Positions 52,467-61,529 of a DNA stretch of 64,000 nt are shown piece after piece; position 1 is the stretch's first letter; each line of letters starts with the position of its first letter. The stretch covers positions 186,001-250,000 of the forward strand of contig NZ_BMIA01000002.1 of the NCBI RefSeq assembly GCF_014641595.1, in the 5' to 3' direction. The translations under genes were made by a program, and so were the position numbers. The notes under the pieces were generated by a model. That model made no database searches. It worked only from the letters and a program-made list of their open reading frames with translations, and had not been told where the DNA came from. The DNA is from Dyadobacter endophyticus. GTDB taxonomy: Bacteria > Bacteroidota > Bacteroidia > Cytophagales > Spirosomataceae.

Positions 52467-53257
52467 TAGGAGAAAAAAGAGAGAAGTGGCTTGTTTCCTA
52501 TCCCGACGACGGGAATTCGGTGTGCTTTGAGATGGAAGACATGTCGTTCTGGTATCAGCACCGGAATGAATGCCTTGTAGCAACCATGAAGGCCAACGCT
52601 TTTCCCAAAGAATTTCTCGATATCGGCGGTGGAAACGGCATTACCGCGTTGGCCATGCAAAACGCAGGCTACGAAGTAACGTTGGTGGAACCCTACCCCA
52701 GCGGAATCGAAAACGCAAAGAAAAGAGGGATACGGTCGACGATTCAAAGCACGCTGGAAGAATATGTGGTGCAAGGAATTGGAACGGCCCCCGCGGCCGG
52801 ATTCTTCGACGTAATGGAACATATTGAAGACGACAAGTCTTTCCTCAACAATATCAACCGGCTACTTACCCCTGACGGACAAATCATGCTGACCGTACCC
52901 GCTTTCCAGAGCTTATGGTCCGAAAACGACGTTCAGCTCGGGCATTTCAGGCGCTATACACTCGCACAGCTTTCCGGCCGGCTCGCAGAAGCGGGTTTCA
53001 AGGTTACCTATGCCACCTATTTCTTTTCGCTCGTGTGGGCACCAATGTGGTTTGCGCGGGTATTGCCGGAAAAATTCGGGATTAAAAAAGATAACACCCC
53101 GAACAAAAAACGGAACGAGCATATGGCCGGTCGCCCAACCACTGCGCGTTTACTGAGACGTTTGCTCGGCTGGGAGATAAATGCCATTCGAAGCAAAACA
53201 AAAATCCCTTTTGGTACCAGCTGCCTGATCGTTGCACAGAAAACAAGAGCCTTGTGA
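52463..53257 (+). CDS. Class I SAM-dependent methyltransferase
   Basis: A 264-residue soluble enzyme. Motif I is EFLDIGGGNGITALAMQNAG, post-I VTLVEPYPSGIENAKKRG, motif II FFDVMEHIEDDKSFLNNINR and motif III LTPDGQIMLTVPAFQSLWSE, followed by LGHFRRYT. This pattern is common in methyltransferases encoded among glycan or lipid-linked sugar genes. The basic C-terminal part (PNKKRNEHMAGRPTTARLLR) may associate with membrane. It is unlike the preceding methyltransferase, so two different methylations are likely. Both ends overlap neighbouring genes (ATGA and GTGA). Confidence 0.88.
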   Translation: MIGEKREKWLVSYPDDGNSVCFEMEDMSFWYQHRNECLVATMKANAFPKEFLDIGGGNGITALAMQNAGYEVTLVEPYPSGIENAKKRGIRSTIQSTLEEYVVQGIGTAPAAGFFDVMEHIEDDKSFLNNINRLLTPDGQIMLTVPAFQSLWSENDVQLGHFRRYTLAQLSGRLAEAGFKVTYATYFFSLVWAPMWFARVLPEKFGIKKDNTPNKKRNEHMAGRPTTARLLRRLLGWEINAIRSKTKIPFGTSCLIVAQKTRAL

Positions 53258-54078
53258 ATCAAAATTTACCCGTTACCAACCATTTTCAGCTCTTTTTATT
53301 CTCGAATGACCCGACGGTCGTCCGAACGGCCATCGCGGCAGGCGTGGACGGGATCATTGTCGACTGGGAAAATCAGGGGAAGAAGCTCAGGCAGGAAAAC
53401 TTTGATACGCAGGTCAATTACGACACCTACGAAGACCTCTGCCGGATACGCGAAGTGACGCCGGAAGGCAAACTCATATGCAGGATCAACGGTTTCTCAG
53501 TTGAATATACACGGGAAGAAGTAGAGCTCGCGCTGCGTGCCGGTGCCGATGAAATTTTTCTCCCGATGGTCCGGACCGTTGCCGAGGCGCGCGACACGCT
53601 GCAAATGATCAACGGGCGGGCCGGGTTCAATATACTGATTGAAACGACCTCGGCCCTCGACTGCTTGGCAGAACTCGGCAAACTGCCGCTCCGCCGGGCT
53701 TATATCGGGCTGAACGACCTCCATATTCAACAAAACAGCAGGAACATTTTCGTTCCGCTTATGAACGAAACAGTAACCGACATCCGCAGACATTTCGAAA
53801 TACCGCTCGGCGCCGGCGGTGTGACCTACCCGCCCAACGGCTTCCCTATCGCCAGCAAATACCTGATTAACGAATACGCCCGCCTGGGTATCGATTTCAG
53901 CTTTCTCCGGCGCACGTTCATCAAAGACCACGCCAACCACAGTATGGAGCACATGGTGTACCACATCAGGAACGCCTACGACGAAGCCCGCAGGCGATCG
54001 CACGAACAAGTATCCGCAGATTTCCGGGCATTCCGCGAGCAAGTCGAAAGCTGGACCACCAATCCGCATCACGCATGA
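53254..54078 (+). CDS. HpcH/HpaI aldolase/citrate lyase family protein
   Basis: A 274-residue TIM-barrel protein with a GTG start overlapping the upstream stop. The barrel contains AAGVDGIIVDWENQGKKLRQ, GKLICRINGF (with the substrate-binding Arg), ADEIFLPMVRTVAEARD, FNILIETTSALDCL (metal-ligand Glu) and YIGLNDLHIQQNS (metal-ligand Asp). These fit the HpcH/HpaI fold, which cleaves or forms C-C bonds between pyruvate-type donors and aldehydes, or acts on CoA thioesters. Conservation of the metal site suggests an active enzyme. Its partner dehydrogenase is encoded next, overlapping by 4 bases. Confidence 0.85.
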   Translation: MNQNLPVTNHFQLFLFSNDPTVVRTAIAAGVDGIIVDWENQGKKLRQENFDTQVNYDTYEDLCRIREVTPEGKLICRINGFSVEYTREEVELALRAGADEIFLPMVRTVAEARDTLQMINGRAGFNILIETTSALDCLAELGKLPLRRAYIGLNDLHIQQNSRNIFVPLMNETVTDIRRHFEIPLGAGGVTYPPNGFPIASKYLINEYARLGIDFSFLRRTFIKDHANHSMEHMVYHIRNAYDEARRRSHEQVSADFRAFREQVESWTTNPHHA

Positions 54079-55019
54079 TCCTTTTGATGTATGAACCGGT
54101 ACCAGCACATTTGCAGCGCCTGCAAAAAGCCGCACCGGATCGCGAAATAGCAATTGCACACTCACTGGAAGAAGCTTGCCGACTGATCGAAAAGGCCGAA
54201 ATAGTTTTGGGTAACCGCTATTTCATTCAGAGTCTGCCGTTTGCAGAAAGGCTTCGCTGGATGCAGTCCAATTCTGTGGGTGTGGATATCATACTGGAAG
54301 AAAAGCAGCGGCTTCTCGACAAAGGCATTATCCTTACCTGCGCCCGTGGCGTATATGACGCAGAGCTGGCCGAGCACACCGTCACATTGCTCCTCACGCT
54401 GTTCCGCGGTATTCATCTGCTTCGGGACGAACAGCGGGAACGCTCCTGGCAGCGGCACAGGTTGCGCACGTTAAACGGCAGTCGCTGCCTGATCCTGGGA
54501 TGGGGCAGCCTCGCCCAGGCGATCGCACGGTTGATCACCGCTCTGGGAGGCCGCGTTTCGGCGGTAAGGAATAGTCCCGACGATTCGGTTGACCATGGTA
54601 TCGCCCTGTTCGGGCAGCAAAACTGGCAGTTGCAATTACCCGAAACAGATGCATTGATCAATTGCCTCCCTAAAACCGTGGAAACGCGGCACTTGGTAAA
54701 CAGCCATGTCCTGGATCAACTTCCCCACGACGCATTTGTGGTCAACATCGGCAGGGGCGGAACGCTCGATGACCAGGCATTGCTGGAAAGGGTACAGGCA
54801 GGTCGTTTGGCAGGGGCCGCCCTGGATGTGTTCGAAGAAGAGCCATTGCCCCTTTCCCACCCGATGTGGTCCGAGCCGCGGATCATGATCACCCCACACG
54901 TAGGCCGCAGCCTCGAAGGGCCTGAATACAAGTGGCAATCTCTATTTGAAGAGAACCTCGCACGCTATGTGCGCGGGGAAACGCTGTTGAATATCGTCAA
55001 TTATGAAAAGGGTTATTGA
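54075..55019 (+). CDS. D-isomer-specific 2-hydroxyacid dehydrogenase family protein
   Basis: A 314-residue NAD-dependent dehydrogenase. Substrate-domain sequence LRWMQSNSVGVDIILEEKQR precedes ARGVYDAELAEHTVTLLLTL. The Rossmann motif is CLILGWGSLAQAIARLITAL. Catalytic residues are recognisable as Arg in VNIGRGGTLDDQALL, Glu in LDVFEEEPLP and His in ITPHVGRSLEGPEYKW. The enzyme should reduce a 2-keto acid or oxidise a D-2-hydroxy acid. Following an aldolase of the pyruvate-using type, it may reduce the aldol product; this is inference. It overlaps both neighbours (ATGA, TGATG). Confidence 0.9.
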   Translation: MILLMYEPVPAHLQRLQKAAPDREIAIAHSLEEACRLIEKAEIVLGNRYFIQSLPFAERLRWMQSNSVGVDIILEEKQRLLDKGIILTCARGVYDAELAEHTVTLLLTLFRGIHLLRDEQRERSWQRHRLRTLNGSRCLILGWGSLAQAIARLITALGGRVSAVRNSPDDSVDHGIALFGQQNWQLQLPETDALINCLPKTVETRHLVNSHVLDQLPHDAFVVNIGRGGTLDDQALLERVQAGRLAGAALDVFEEEPLPLSHPMWSEPRIMITPHVGRSLEGPEYKWQSLFEENLARYVRGETLLNIVNYEKGY

Positions 55020-55765
55020 TGCTCAGTATCGTTATTCCCGTATATAAAAGTGCTTCGACACTCGTGGCTTTGCACGAGCGGATCACCCACGTGGCAGCAT
55101 CGCTCTCTATTCCGTGCGAGGTCGTGTATGTCAACGATGCTTCTCCCGACCATTCACTGGCCATTCTGCGCGAACTTCCGGCCAGCATTTCTTTTCATAT
55201 TGTTAATTTGAAAAAGAATACCGGCCAAAGCAATGCGCTGATAGCCGGCATGACATTCGCCAGAGGAGAACTCATCGCCACGATGGACGCCGATTTACAG
55301 GACGAGCCGGAAAACCTGGCAGCGATGATCGGGGCGATGAAGCCGGGCATTGACGTTGTTTTTGCAAAACGGCAAGGGCAATATGAATCGCCCGGGCGAC
55401 TGCTTACTTCCTTTCTTTTCAAAGGTATGGTGCATTGGTTTTCGGCCAGGAAAATACCGATGAATGCAGGCTTGTTTATGGTGCTGCGAAGCGACGCTAC
55501 TGCCGGTTTTATCCCCTATTTACCACATTACCCCTATCTGATCGGCCTGATCGCCAAAACCGGCTTACGATGTGCGACTGTAACGGTGGAGCGGCAAGGC
55601 AATGCCTTTGGTGAGACCTCATATACATTCCGGAAGCGGTTGCGCGTCGCAAGGAGTTTTTTTCGGACGCTTCGCCTCCCATCTCCAAAATCACATCAGG
55701 AAGCTGCCGGATGGCTTAATTCACATCTTTTGGCCGATCATTCATATATCGCCGGAAAACAATGA
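55019..55765 (+). CDS. Family 2 glycosyltransferase (polyprenyl-phosphate type)
   Basis: A 248-residue GT-A enzyme. MLSIVIPVYKSASTLVALHE starts the nucleotide-sugar domain, and VVYVNDASPDHSLAILREL and IATMDADLQDEPENLAAMIG follow, the latter with the metal-binding DAD. The later FAKRQGQYESPGRLLTSFLF and NAFGETSYTFRKRL resemble dolichyl/undecaprenyl-phosphate sugar transferases (ArnC/GtrB/Dpm1 group), but no C-terminal membrane helices are present. The ATG at 55019 overlaps the dehydrogenase stop. It closes the cassette, and 232 bases separate it from pdhC. Confidence 0.9.
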   Translation: MLSIVIPVYKSASTLVALHERITHVAASLSIPCEVVYVNDASPDHSLAILRELPASISFHIVNLKKNTGQSNALIAGMTFARGELIATMDADLQDEPENLAAMIGAMKPGIDVVFAKRQGQYESPGRLLTSFLFKGMVHWFSARKIPMNAGLFMVLRSDATAGFIPYLPHYPYLIGLIAKTGLRCATVTVERQGNAFGETSYTFRKRLRVARSFFRTLRLPSPKSHQEAAGWLNSHLLADHSYIAGKQ

Positions 55766-55941
55766 AAGCGTCCTTTTGGTATGGCGTTTCGCCCGCCGTA
55801 TCCTGATAAACCCACTACAAATACCTATACAACACTGATTATCAAGCATTACAAGAAAGGTTCCTACCCAAAACCGGGAACGCACCGATAGCAGGGGGCA
55901 ATTTTATAATGTCAAACACCTCTCCTATTCACCTTTTATTG

Positions 55942-55949
55942 TAATTTTG
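55942..55949 (+). promoter_or_regulatory. Bacteroidota -7 element before pdhC
   Basis: TAATTTTG fits TAnnTTTG and lies 48 bases before the pdhC start. No clear -33 TTG is at the usual distance. Confidence 0.4.
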
Positions 55950-55997
55950 ACCAAAGTCTGAATTTCGACCAAGAACAAAAATACCTTAACAAGCGAT

Positions 55998-57698
55998 ATG
56001 GCAGAAGTAATTCGTATGCCCAAGATGAGCGACACCATGGAAGAAGGTGTTATCGCGGAATGGCACAAAAAAGTAGGTGATAAAATTAAATCCGGTGAAG
56101 TGATTGCTGAGGTGGAAACCGACAAGGCAACCATGGACCTTGAATCTTACTGGGACGGTACCCTTCTTTATATAGGCGTTAAAAAAGGCGACGCAGTACC
56201 TATCGATGGCGTTATGGCGATCGTTGGCGCTGAGGGTGAGGATTACCAGTCGCTGCTTGATGGTGCCAGCAACGGAAATGGCGCTCCGTCTGCCGGAGCT
56301 CCGAAGGAAGCCCCCGCTGTGGCAGCCAACGCTGCGGCAGCCCCCGCTGTTGAAACAGTCACTCCCGCAACAGCTGCGAAACCTGCTTCGGCAGCCGCTG
56401 CTACCGAGAAAATCAATGCTGCGGTAGTCCGCATGCCGAAAATGAGCGATACCATGGAAGAAGGGACGCTGGTTTCATGGCAGAAAAAAGTAGGCGATAA
56501 AGTAAAATCAGGCGATATCCTGGCCGAAGTCGAAACCGACAAGGCTACAATGGAACTGGAAGCATACGAAGACGGTACGCTGCTTTATGTAGGCATTAAA
56601 GAAGGCGACGCGGTTCCTGTTGACGCGATCATCGCAGTAATAGGTGAAGAAGGCGCTAATGTAGAAGGCCTACTTGCACGTGAAAACGGCGAGGCTCCAG
56701 CTGAGGCGGCCGCTCCATCGGCACAAGCGGCACCAACGCCGGCTGTGAATGGTTCCGAGAAAGCCGTTTCAGTGGCAGATTCCGGCGACCGCGTAAAAGC
56801 ATCCCCATTGGCAAAACGCCTGGCCGACGAAAAAGGCATTAACCTGAGCGAAGTGGCCGGAAGCGGCGACAACGGACGCATCGTAAAACGTGATGTGGAC
56901 GAGTTCAAACCAGCTGCTCAGGCATCGGCTACCTCTGCTGCTCAGCCTGCACCCGCTGCCAAAGCAGAACCGGCTCCCGCAGTGGGAGCTCCTGCACAAG
57001 CGGCACCAGCCTCCGGCGATTTCGTCGACACGCCAATTTCGCAAATGCGTAAAACCATCGCGCGCCGCCTGAGCGAAAGCTTGTTCACTGCGCCTCACTT
57101 CTACGTGACGATGGAAATCACAATGGACAAAGCGATGGCATTGCGCCCGCAGCTGAATGAAGTGGCTACTGCTAAGATTTCGTTCAACGACATGGTGATC
57201 AAAGCCTGCGCCATAGCATTGAAGCAACATCCTGCCGTGAACTCCGCATGGCTGGGCGACAAAATCAGAAAATACAATTATGTCAATATTGGCGTCGCGG
57301 TAGCGGTAGACGAAGGTCTGCTCGTGCCTGTGATCCGTGAGGCTGATAAGAAAACGCTTTCTGCCATTTCGGGTGAGGTAAAAGACCTGGCTGGCAAAGC
57401 GAAAGATAAAAAACTGCAACCGAAAGACTGGGAAGGCAACACATTCTCGGTATCCAACCTGGGTATGTTCGGTGTAGACGAGTTTACAGCGATCATCAAC
57501 CCGCCGGATTCTTGTATCCTCGCGATCGGTACGATCAAAAAAGTAGCTGCTTTCAAGGAAGATGGAACGGTTTACCCGACCAACATCATGAAAGTAACGC
57601 TTTCGGCTGACCACCGCGTGGTAGACGGCGCAACCGCAGCACAATTCCTGCTGACAGTGAAAAAGCTGTTGGAAGAGCCAATGAGCATGCTGGTTTAA
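55998..57698 (+). CDS. pdhC: Pyruvate dehydrogenase complex E2 (dihydrolipoamide acetyltransferase)
   Basis: A 566-residue E2 subunit that transfers acetyl groups to CoA at the core of the pyruvate dehydrogenase complex. Two lipoyl domains are present: residues about 1-80, with lipoyl-Lys43 in VETDKATMDLE, and about 140-220, with VETDKATMELE. Ala/Pro-rich linkers separate them. The E3/E1-binding domain is VKASPLAKRLADEKGINLSE. The catalytic domain (about 345-566) has the acetyltransferase motif DHRVVDGATAAQFL. It is monocistronic with its own promoter-like element and terminator. E1 and E3 genes are elsewhere. Confidence 0.96.
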   Translation: MAEVIRMPKMSDTMEEGVIAEWHKKVGDKIKSGEVIAEVETDKATMDLESYWDGTLLYIGVKKGDAVPIDGVMAIVGAEGEDYQSLLDGASNGNGAPSAGAPKEAPAVAANAAAAPAVETVTPATAAKPASAAAATEKINAAVVRMPKMSDTMEEGTLVSWQKKVGDKVKSGDILAEVETDKATMELEAYEDGTLLYVGIKEGDAVPVDAIIAVIGEEGANVEGLLARENGEAPAEAAAPSAQAAPTPAVNGSEKAVSVADSGDRVKASPLAKRLADEKGINLSEVAGSGDNGRIVKRDVDEFKPAAQASATSAAQPAPAAKAEPAPAVGAPAQAAPASGDFVDTPISQMRKTIARRLSESLFTAPHFYVTMEITMDKAMALRPQLNEVATAKISFNDMVIKACAIALKQHPAVNSAWLGDKIRKYNYVNIGVAVAVDEGLLVPVIREADKKTLSAISGEVKDLAGKAKDKKLQPKDWEGNTFSVSNLGMFGVDEFTAIINPPDSCILAIGTIKKVAAFKEDGTVYPTNIMKVTLSADHRVVDGATAAQFLLTVKKLLEEPMSMLV

Positions 57699-57717
57699 GC
57701 AAAACACAAATACATGA

Positions 57718-57755
57718 AAAAGTGTCAGGCCCGCAAGGTCTGGCACTTTTGTTTT
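57718..57755 (+). terminator. Intrinsic terminator after pdhC
   Basis: Arms AAAAGTGTCAGGCC (57718-57731) and GGTCTGGCACTTTT (57737-57750) pair over 14 positions, with two G-T wobbles and a 5-base loop. They are followed by GTTTT. Confidence 0.85.
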
Positions 57756-57805
57756 CAAAGGGTTTTTGTTTCAAACGCGACTAACATTTGCATTAAAATA
57801 TCAAT

Positions 57806-58348
57806 ATGGAGAAAATACACGCTACTACCGTCCTCGGGGTACTACACAACGGAACTGTCGCCCTGGGCGCGGACGGTCAGGCTACAATGGGCAACACGGT
57901 TGCCAAGAGCAATGTCAAAAAGATCCGGACGCTGCAAGGCGGCAAAATCCTGGTCGGCTTTGCCGGTTCGACGGCCGATGCATTTACATTGCTGGATCGT
58001 TTTGAGGAGAAACTGAATGGCTACGGCGGCAATATGAAACGTGCCGCCATTGAACTGGCCAAGGACTGGCGTACGGACCGCTATCTGCGCAAGCTGGAAG
58101 CCATGATGATTACCGCCAATAAGGATGAAATCCTGGTTATCTCAGGAACCGGCGATGTTTTGGAGCCGGAGAACGGCATTGCATCAATTGGTTCGGGCGG
58201 GAACTTTGCATTATCGGCAGCACAGGCGTTGAAGAAACATGCTGCGCATTTGAGTGCCGAGGAAATGGTGCGGGAAGGGCTGACAATCGCGGCCGACCTT
58301 TGCATTTATACCAACCATAATCTGGTGATCGAGAAAGTGGTTCAGTAG
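57806..58348 (+). CDS. hslV: ATP-dependent protease subunit HslV
   Basis: A 180-residue proteasome-like peptidase of the HslUV complex. A short propeptide (MEKIHA) precedes the catalytic N-terminal threonine in [20 protein letters not shown]. The [15 protein letters not shown] and [20 protein letters not shown] segments, and [20 protein letters not shown] later, are diagnostic. The ATPase partner hslU is not adjacent. The length is normal. Confidence 0.97.
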   Translation: MEKIHATTVLGVLHNGTVALGADGQATMGNTVAKSNVKKIRTLQGGKILVGFAGSTADAFTLLDRFEEKLNGYGGNMKRAAIELAKDWRTDRYLRKLEAMMITANKDEILVISGTGDVLEPENGIASIGSGGNFALSAAQALKKHAAHLSAEEMVREGLTIAADLCIYTNHNLVIEKVVQ

Positions 58349-58359
58349 TGAAACGAATG

Positions 58360-58381
58360 GCGCGAAGCTCTGGCTTCGCGC
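58360..58381. terminator. Hairpin between convergent hslV and dacB
   Basis: Arms GCGCGAAGC (58360-58368) and GCTTCGCGC (58373-58381) form a perfect 9-bp stem with a TCTG loop. A T run is lacking on both sides; the convergent position still suggests a terminator. Confidence 0.55.
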
Positions 58382-58389
58382 TATCCTAC

Positions 58390-59868
58390 TCACAACTCCG
58401 CCATCAGCGTCATCAGCTTCACTAGCGAATCAGAAATCACCCGGTTACTCCCCGGCACGTATTTATTCGCAATGATCGTAAAGCTCAGCAACGCGCCCGA
58501 TTTGGCATTCACATAACCTGCAAACGCCCGTGTGCCTTCAATAGACCCGCTCTTCGCGTGCACATTGCCCGCCGCGCGCGAGCCTTTCCCCAGATTACGG
58601 ACAGTCCCGTTTTGCCCCAGCGTGGCAATGCTTTGGTAAAAATCCTTAAAACTGACATCCCTATTCGTCAGATTCAAAATATCAGTCAGGCTACCCGCGG
58701 TGATGGAGCCGGAGGGCGACAAGCCGCTCCCGTCTTTGATATAAAAACCCCGCAAATCGGCTCCCCTCCCCGACCAGTAGCCTGTAATGGCCGTAGCGGC
58801 GGTGTCAAACCCGGAACTGCCTGAAAGCCGCTTGCCAGACTGCTTGAAAAAGGCATCTGCAAAGAGGTTAATGCTCCAAAAATTGGCTTGCTGGCACAGT
58901 TCGCGCAATGGCGGCGATTTGTATTCGTCGATGATCTTCTTCGGGTTCGTTGTCATAACGATAGAACTTCCGTCAAGCTGATCGGCTTCCGCCACCACCA
59001 CGCCATTCCCCGATAATGAATTTTTCAATGCGTAGGCCGTGTACCATGCGGGGTCCGGGATGGAGCCTTTTACCGTAAAAACCGCATTACCAGCCGGTAC
59101 AGTGCCGGTAAGCAGCACATTATTCCCGAGTGGGCTACTGTAAATGATCGTTTTGTCGCCCGAGCCGCGTTCGCCGGTGGTGACCTGGTTGGTAAAGGAC
59201 AAATACGGAATCGCAGGCTCAGTACCGAGCACCGTTGTAGGATCTCCGGGATCGGCGCCAGGCTTGAATTTAATGCGATAGAGGTTTTCATTGAAGTTGA
59301 GCCCCTGCACACCGGCGCCGTAGTAATTGCCCATATCGCCCCAAATCCAAGTGCTGGCGATGGCTTCTTTATCGAAAAACGAAGCGTCGGCGATGACCTT
59401 CCCTTTGATGTATTTGATACCCGTCCGCTTCACGGCGGCCACCCACCGGCTGATCATTTCCGGGGCCGTTGGATAACCTTTGAACCGGTCGCTTCCGAGT
59501 GACGGATCCCCCGTACCGTGAATATAAAGGTTACCCGCGAGCGTATCCCCGCGAAGGGTGCCGTCGTATTCGAGGAAAGTCTGGAATTTAAAATCACCGC
59601 CAAAAAGCGCAAGGACGGTTGCGGTGGAGACGAGTTTTAATGTAGACGCTGAAGGCAACGAACGCTCCGCATTCAATGCAAATACTTTTGTGCCTTCCTT
59701 TACGGCCTTGACACTCACTGCCAGCGAGCCGCTGCGCATGAATTCGTTGTTTTGCAGTTCGAGCACGGCATCGCTGAAACGCACCAGCCCCGTACTATCG
59801 ATGGTTTGCGCCGACACCATGCAGCCCGTCAGGAGTATACAAAAGAAAAGAAGGGTGGTTCTCATCAT
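58390..59868 (-). CDS. dacB: D-alanyl-D-alanine carboxypeptidase/endopeptidase (PBP4 type)
   Basis: A 492-residue periplasmic class C penicillin-binding protein that trims or cleaves peptidoglycan cross-links. An N-terminal signal peptide (LLFFCILLTGCMVSAQ) is followed by the SxxK motif STLK at residues 75-78. A large inserted domain between the first and second motifs is typical of PBP4. SxN is SIN in FWSINLFADAFF, and the third motif is KSG in VHAKSGSIEGTRAFAGYVN. LLTGC could serve as a lipobox, so lipid anchoring is possible. It stands alone, convergent with hslV and divergent from the beta-CASP gene. Confidence 0.95.
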   Translation of the reverse strand: MMRTTLLFFCILLTGCMVSAQTIDSTGLVRFSDAVLELQNNEFMRSGSLAVSVKAVKEGTKVFALNAERSLPSASTLKLVSTATVLALFGGDFKFQTFLEYDGTLRGDTLAGNLYIHGTGDPSLGSDRFKGYPTAPEMISRWVAAVKRTGIKYIKGKVIADASFFDKEAIASTWIWGDMGNYYGAGVQGLNFNENLYRIKFKPGADPGDPTTVLGTEPAIPYLSFTNQVTTGERGSGDKTIIYSSPLGNNVLLTGTVPAGNAVFTVKGSIPDPAWYTAYALKNSLSGNGVVVAEADQLDGSSIVMTTNPKKIIDEYKSPPLRELCQQANFWSINLFADAFFKQSGKRLSGSSGFDTAATAITGYWSGRGADLRGFYIKDGSGLSPSGSITAGSLTDILNLTNRDVSFKDFYQSIATLGQNGTVRNLGKGSRAAGNVHAKSGSIEGTRAFAGYVNAKSGALLSFTIIANKYVPGSNRVISDSLVKLMTLMAEL

Positions 59869-60066
59869 ATTAAATATTCGCCGGGCACAAAATTCATGCC
59901 GCTTTGCCTAAACTAGTAACTAATGTCCGCATCTCAGGCTGTTTTTTGGTACTTTTGTAAGATATTAGACAATTGATTAGTAGTTTACAAAGAAAAGATA
60001 CAATAGTGATATTGATTTTTCCGCCAGACGAAAAATACAATATAGCTTTCACCCCATACTATTTAT

Positions 60067-61488
60067 ATGAAATTGACATTTTGGGGGGCTTCACAGCAGG
60101 TCACAGGTAGTATGTTCCTTTTAGAATCGGACGACTATCGCATCCTGATCGACTGTGGCTCCGATTTTGATCTGGATGAGATCGGCAAGAAAACAAGATA
60201 CGAACAGCAGAAAAGCGTTTTCCCGTTTGAACCCAGCCTGATCAACACCGTACTGCTCACACACGCGCACATCGACCACTCTGGTAACATTCCCAACCTG
60301 TACAAGGAGGGTTTCGAAGGACGGGTGGTTTGTACCGAGCCTACCATGGCGCTGACCTCGCTTTTGCTGAAAGACGCGGCCAATCTGCACCAGAAGCGAC
60401 TTAATTCGCGGGTTAACTCCAAGAAACGAAGCGGTAAGAAAAAGCGCGAAGTGCCCATGGATTATTATGTTGAAAAACATGTGATCGAGGCATTGGACAA
60501 CTTCGTGCCCGTGGCATTCGGACAGCGTTACCGTATTGCCGACAATGTGACGGTCATTTATTATGCCGCCGGCCACTTGCTTGGTGCTGCACATATTGTA
60601 CTGGAAGTGTACGAAGATGGCGAGAAAAAGCGGCTCTGCTTCTCGGGTGACATTGGCCGGAAGAACTATCCGCTGCTGACCGACCCCCAGGAAATCCCTC
60701 AGGTGGATTACCTGATTTGTGAATCTACTTATGGAAACCGCCTGCACGAAGACCAGCGCGGGACTGTGGAAACGCTGGCCGACGTCATCAAACGTACCTG
60801 CATCGATATTCCGGGCAGGCTCATTATCCCATCGTTCAGCGTTGGACGCACACAGGCATTGCTTTATACGCTCAATAAGCTTTACCTCGATCGCTCATTC
60901 CCTTATATTAAAGTATTCTCCGACAGCCCTTTGGCACATAGCAGCACCAAGGTTTACCAGAAACATTCCCGGATGCTCAACAAGGAGGCGCGCGACTTTA
61001 AGGAAGAAAATGACATGCTTTTCGACTTCGAAAACCTGATCTACCTCGAAAGCTCCGAAGCCAGCCGCGCCGTTTCGAACTATAACGAGCCTTGCATTAT
61101 CATTTCCTCGTCGGGCATGGTACAGGGCGGACGCGTGGAGGCGCACGTGGAGGCTAATATCGGCAATCCTTATGCTACGATCCTGATGATCGGCTATGCC
61201 TCGGAAGGGACCCTCGGCTGGCGGCTTTTGAACGGCCAGGACACGATCTCTATTCGCGGAAAGCAGTATCCGGTCTTGGCTAATATTGAAAAAATTGACG
61301 TATTTAGCGGCCACGGAGACCAAAACGACTTAATTAATTTTGTAAAAATGCAGGATCCGGAAAAACTGAAACGCATTTTCCTCGTCCACGGAGAGCAGCA
61401 AAGTATGGCTGAATTCCAAAGTAAAATTCAAGAAATCGGCTATCATTCGGTGGAAACGCCGTTAAGGGGCACTACGTACGAACTCTGA
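60067..61488 (+). CDS. MBL-fold beta-CASP metallohydrolase (RNA-processing type)
   Basis: A 473-residue cytoplasmic nuclease-family protein. The metal motif HAHIDH is at residues 66-71; other ligands appear in YYAAGHLLGAAHI and LCFSGDIGRKNYP. The beta-CASP region follows (LIIPSFSVGRTQALLYTLNK, then IIISSSGMVQGGRVEAHVEA). It ends with an RMMBL segment, IDVFSGHGDQNDLINFV and HGEQQSMAEFQSKI. It belongs to the CPSF-73-like/YsiB-type group rather than the longer RNase J. RNA endo- or exonuclease activity is likely by family. A -7-like TACTTTTG is at 59950-59957. accA follows after 41 bases. Confidence 0.92.
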   Translation: MKLTFWGASQQVTGSMFLLESDDYRILIDCGSDFDLDEIGKKTRYEQQKSVFPFEPSLINTVLLTHAHIDHSGNIPNLYKEGFEGRVVCTEPTMALTSLLLKDAANLHQKRLNSRVNSKKRSGKKKREVPMDYYVEKHVIEALDNFVPVAFGQRYRIADNVTVIYYAAGHLLGAAHIVLEVYEDGEKKRLCFSGDIGRKNYPLLTDPQEIPQVDYLICESTYGNRLHEDQRGTVETLADVIKRTCIDIPGRLIIPSFSVGRTQALLYTLNKLYLDRSFPYIKVFSDSPLAHSSTKVYQKHSRMLNKEARDFKEENDMLFDFENLIYLESSEASRAVSNYNEPCIIISSSGMVQGGRVEAHVEANIGNPYATILMIGYASEGTLGWRLLNGQDTISIRGKQYPVLANIEKIDVFSGHGDQNDLINFVKMQDPEKLKRIFLVHGEQQSMAEFQSKIQEIGYHSVETPLRGTTYEL

Positions 61489-61529
61489 CTGCCCCCGATT
61501 CCCGCCCACTAATCACCAGAACCTGAATT

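Noticed and set aside
55602..55838. Possible 78-codon gene after the GT2 gene
   Set aside because: Mostly inside the GT2 coding sequence in another frame, with no signal or domain; the remaining gap to pdhC shows only a promoter-like element.
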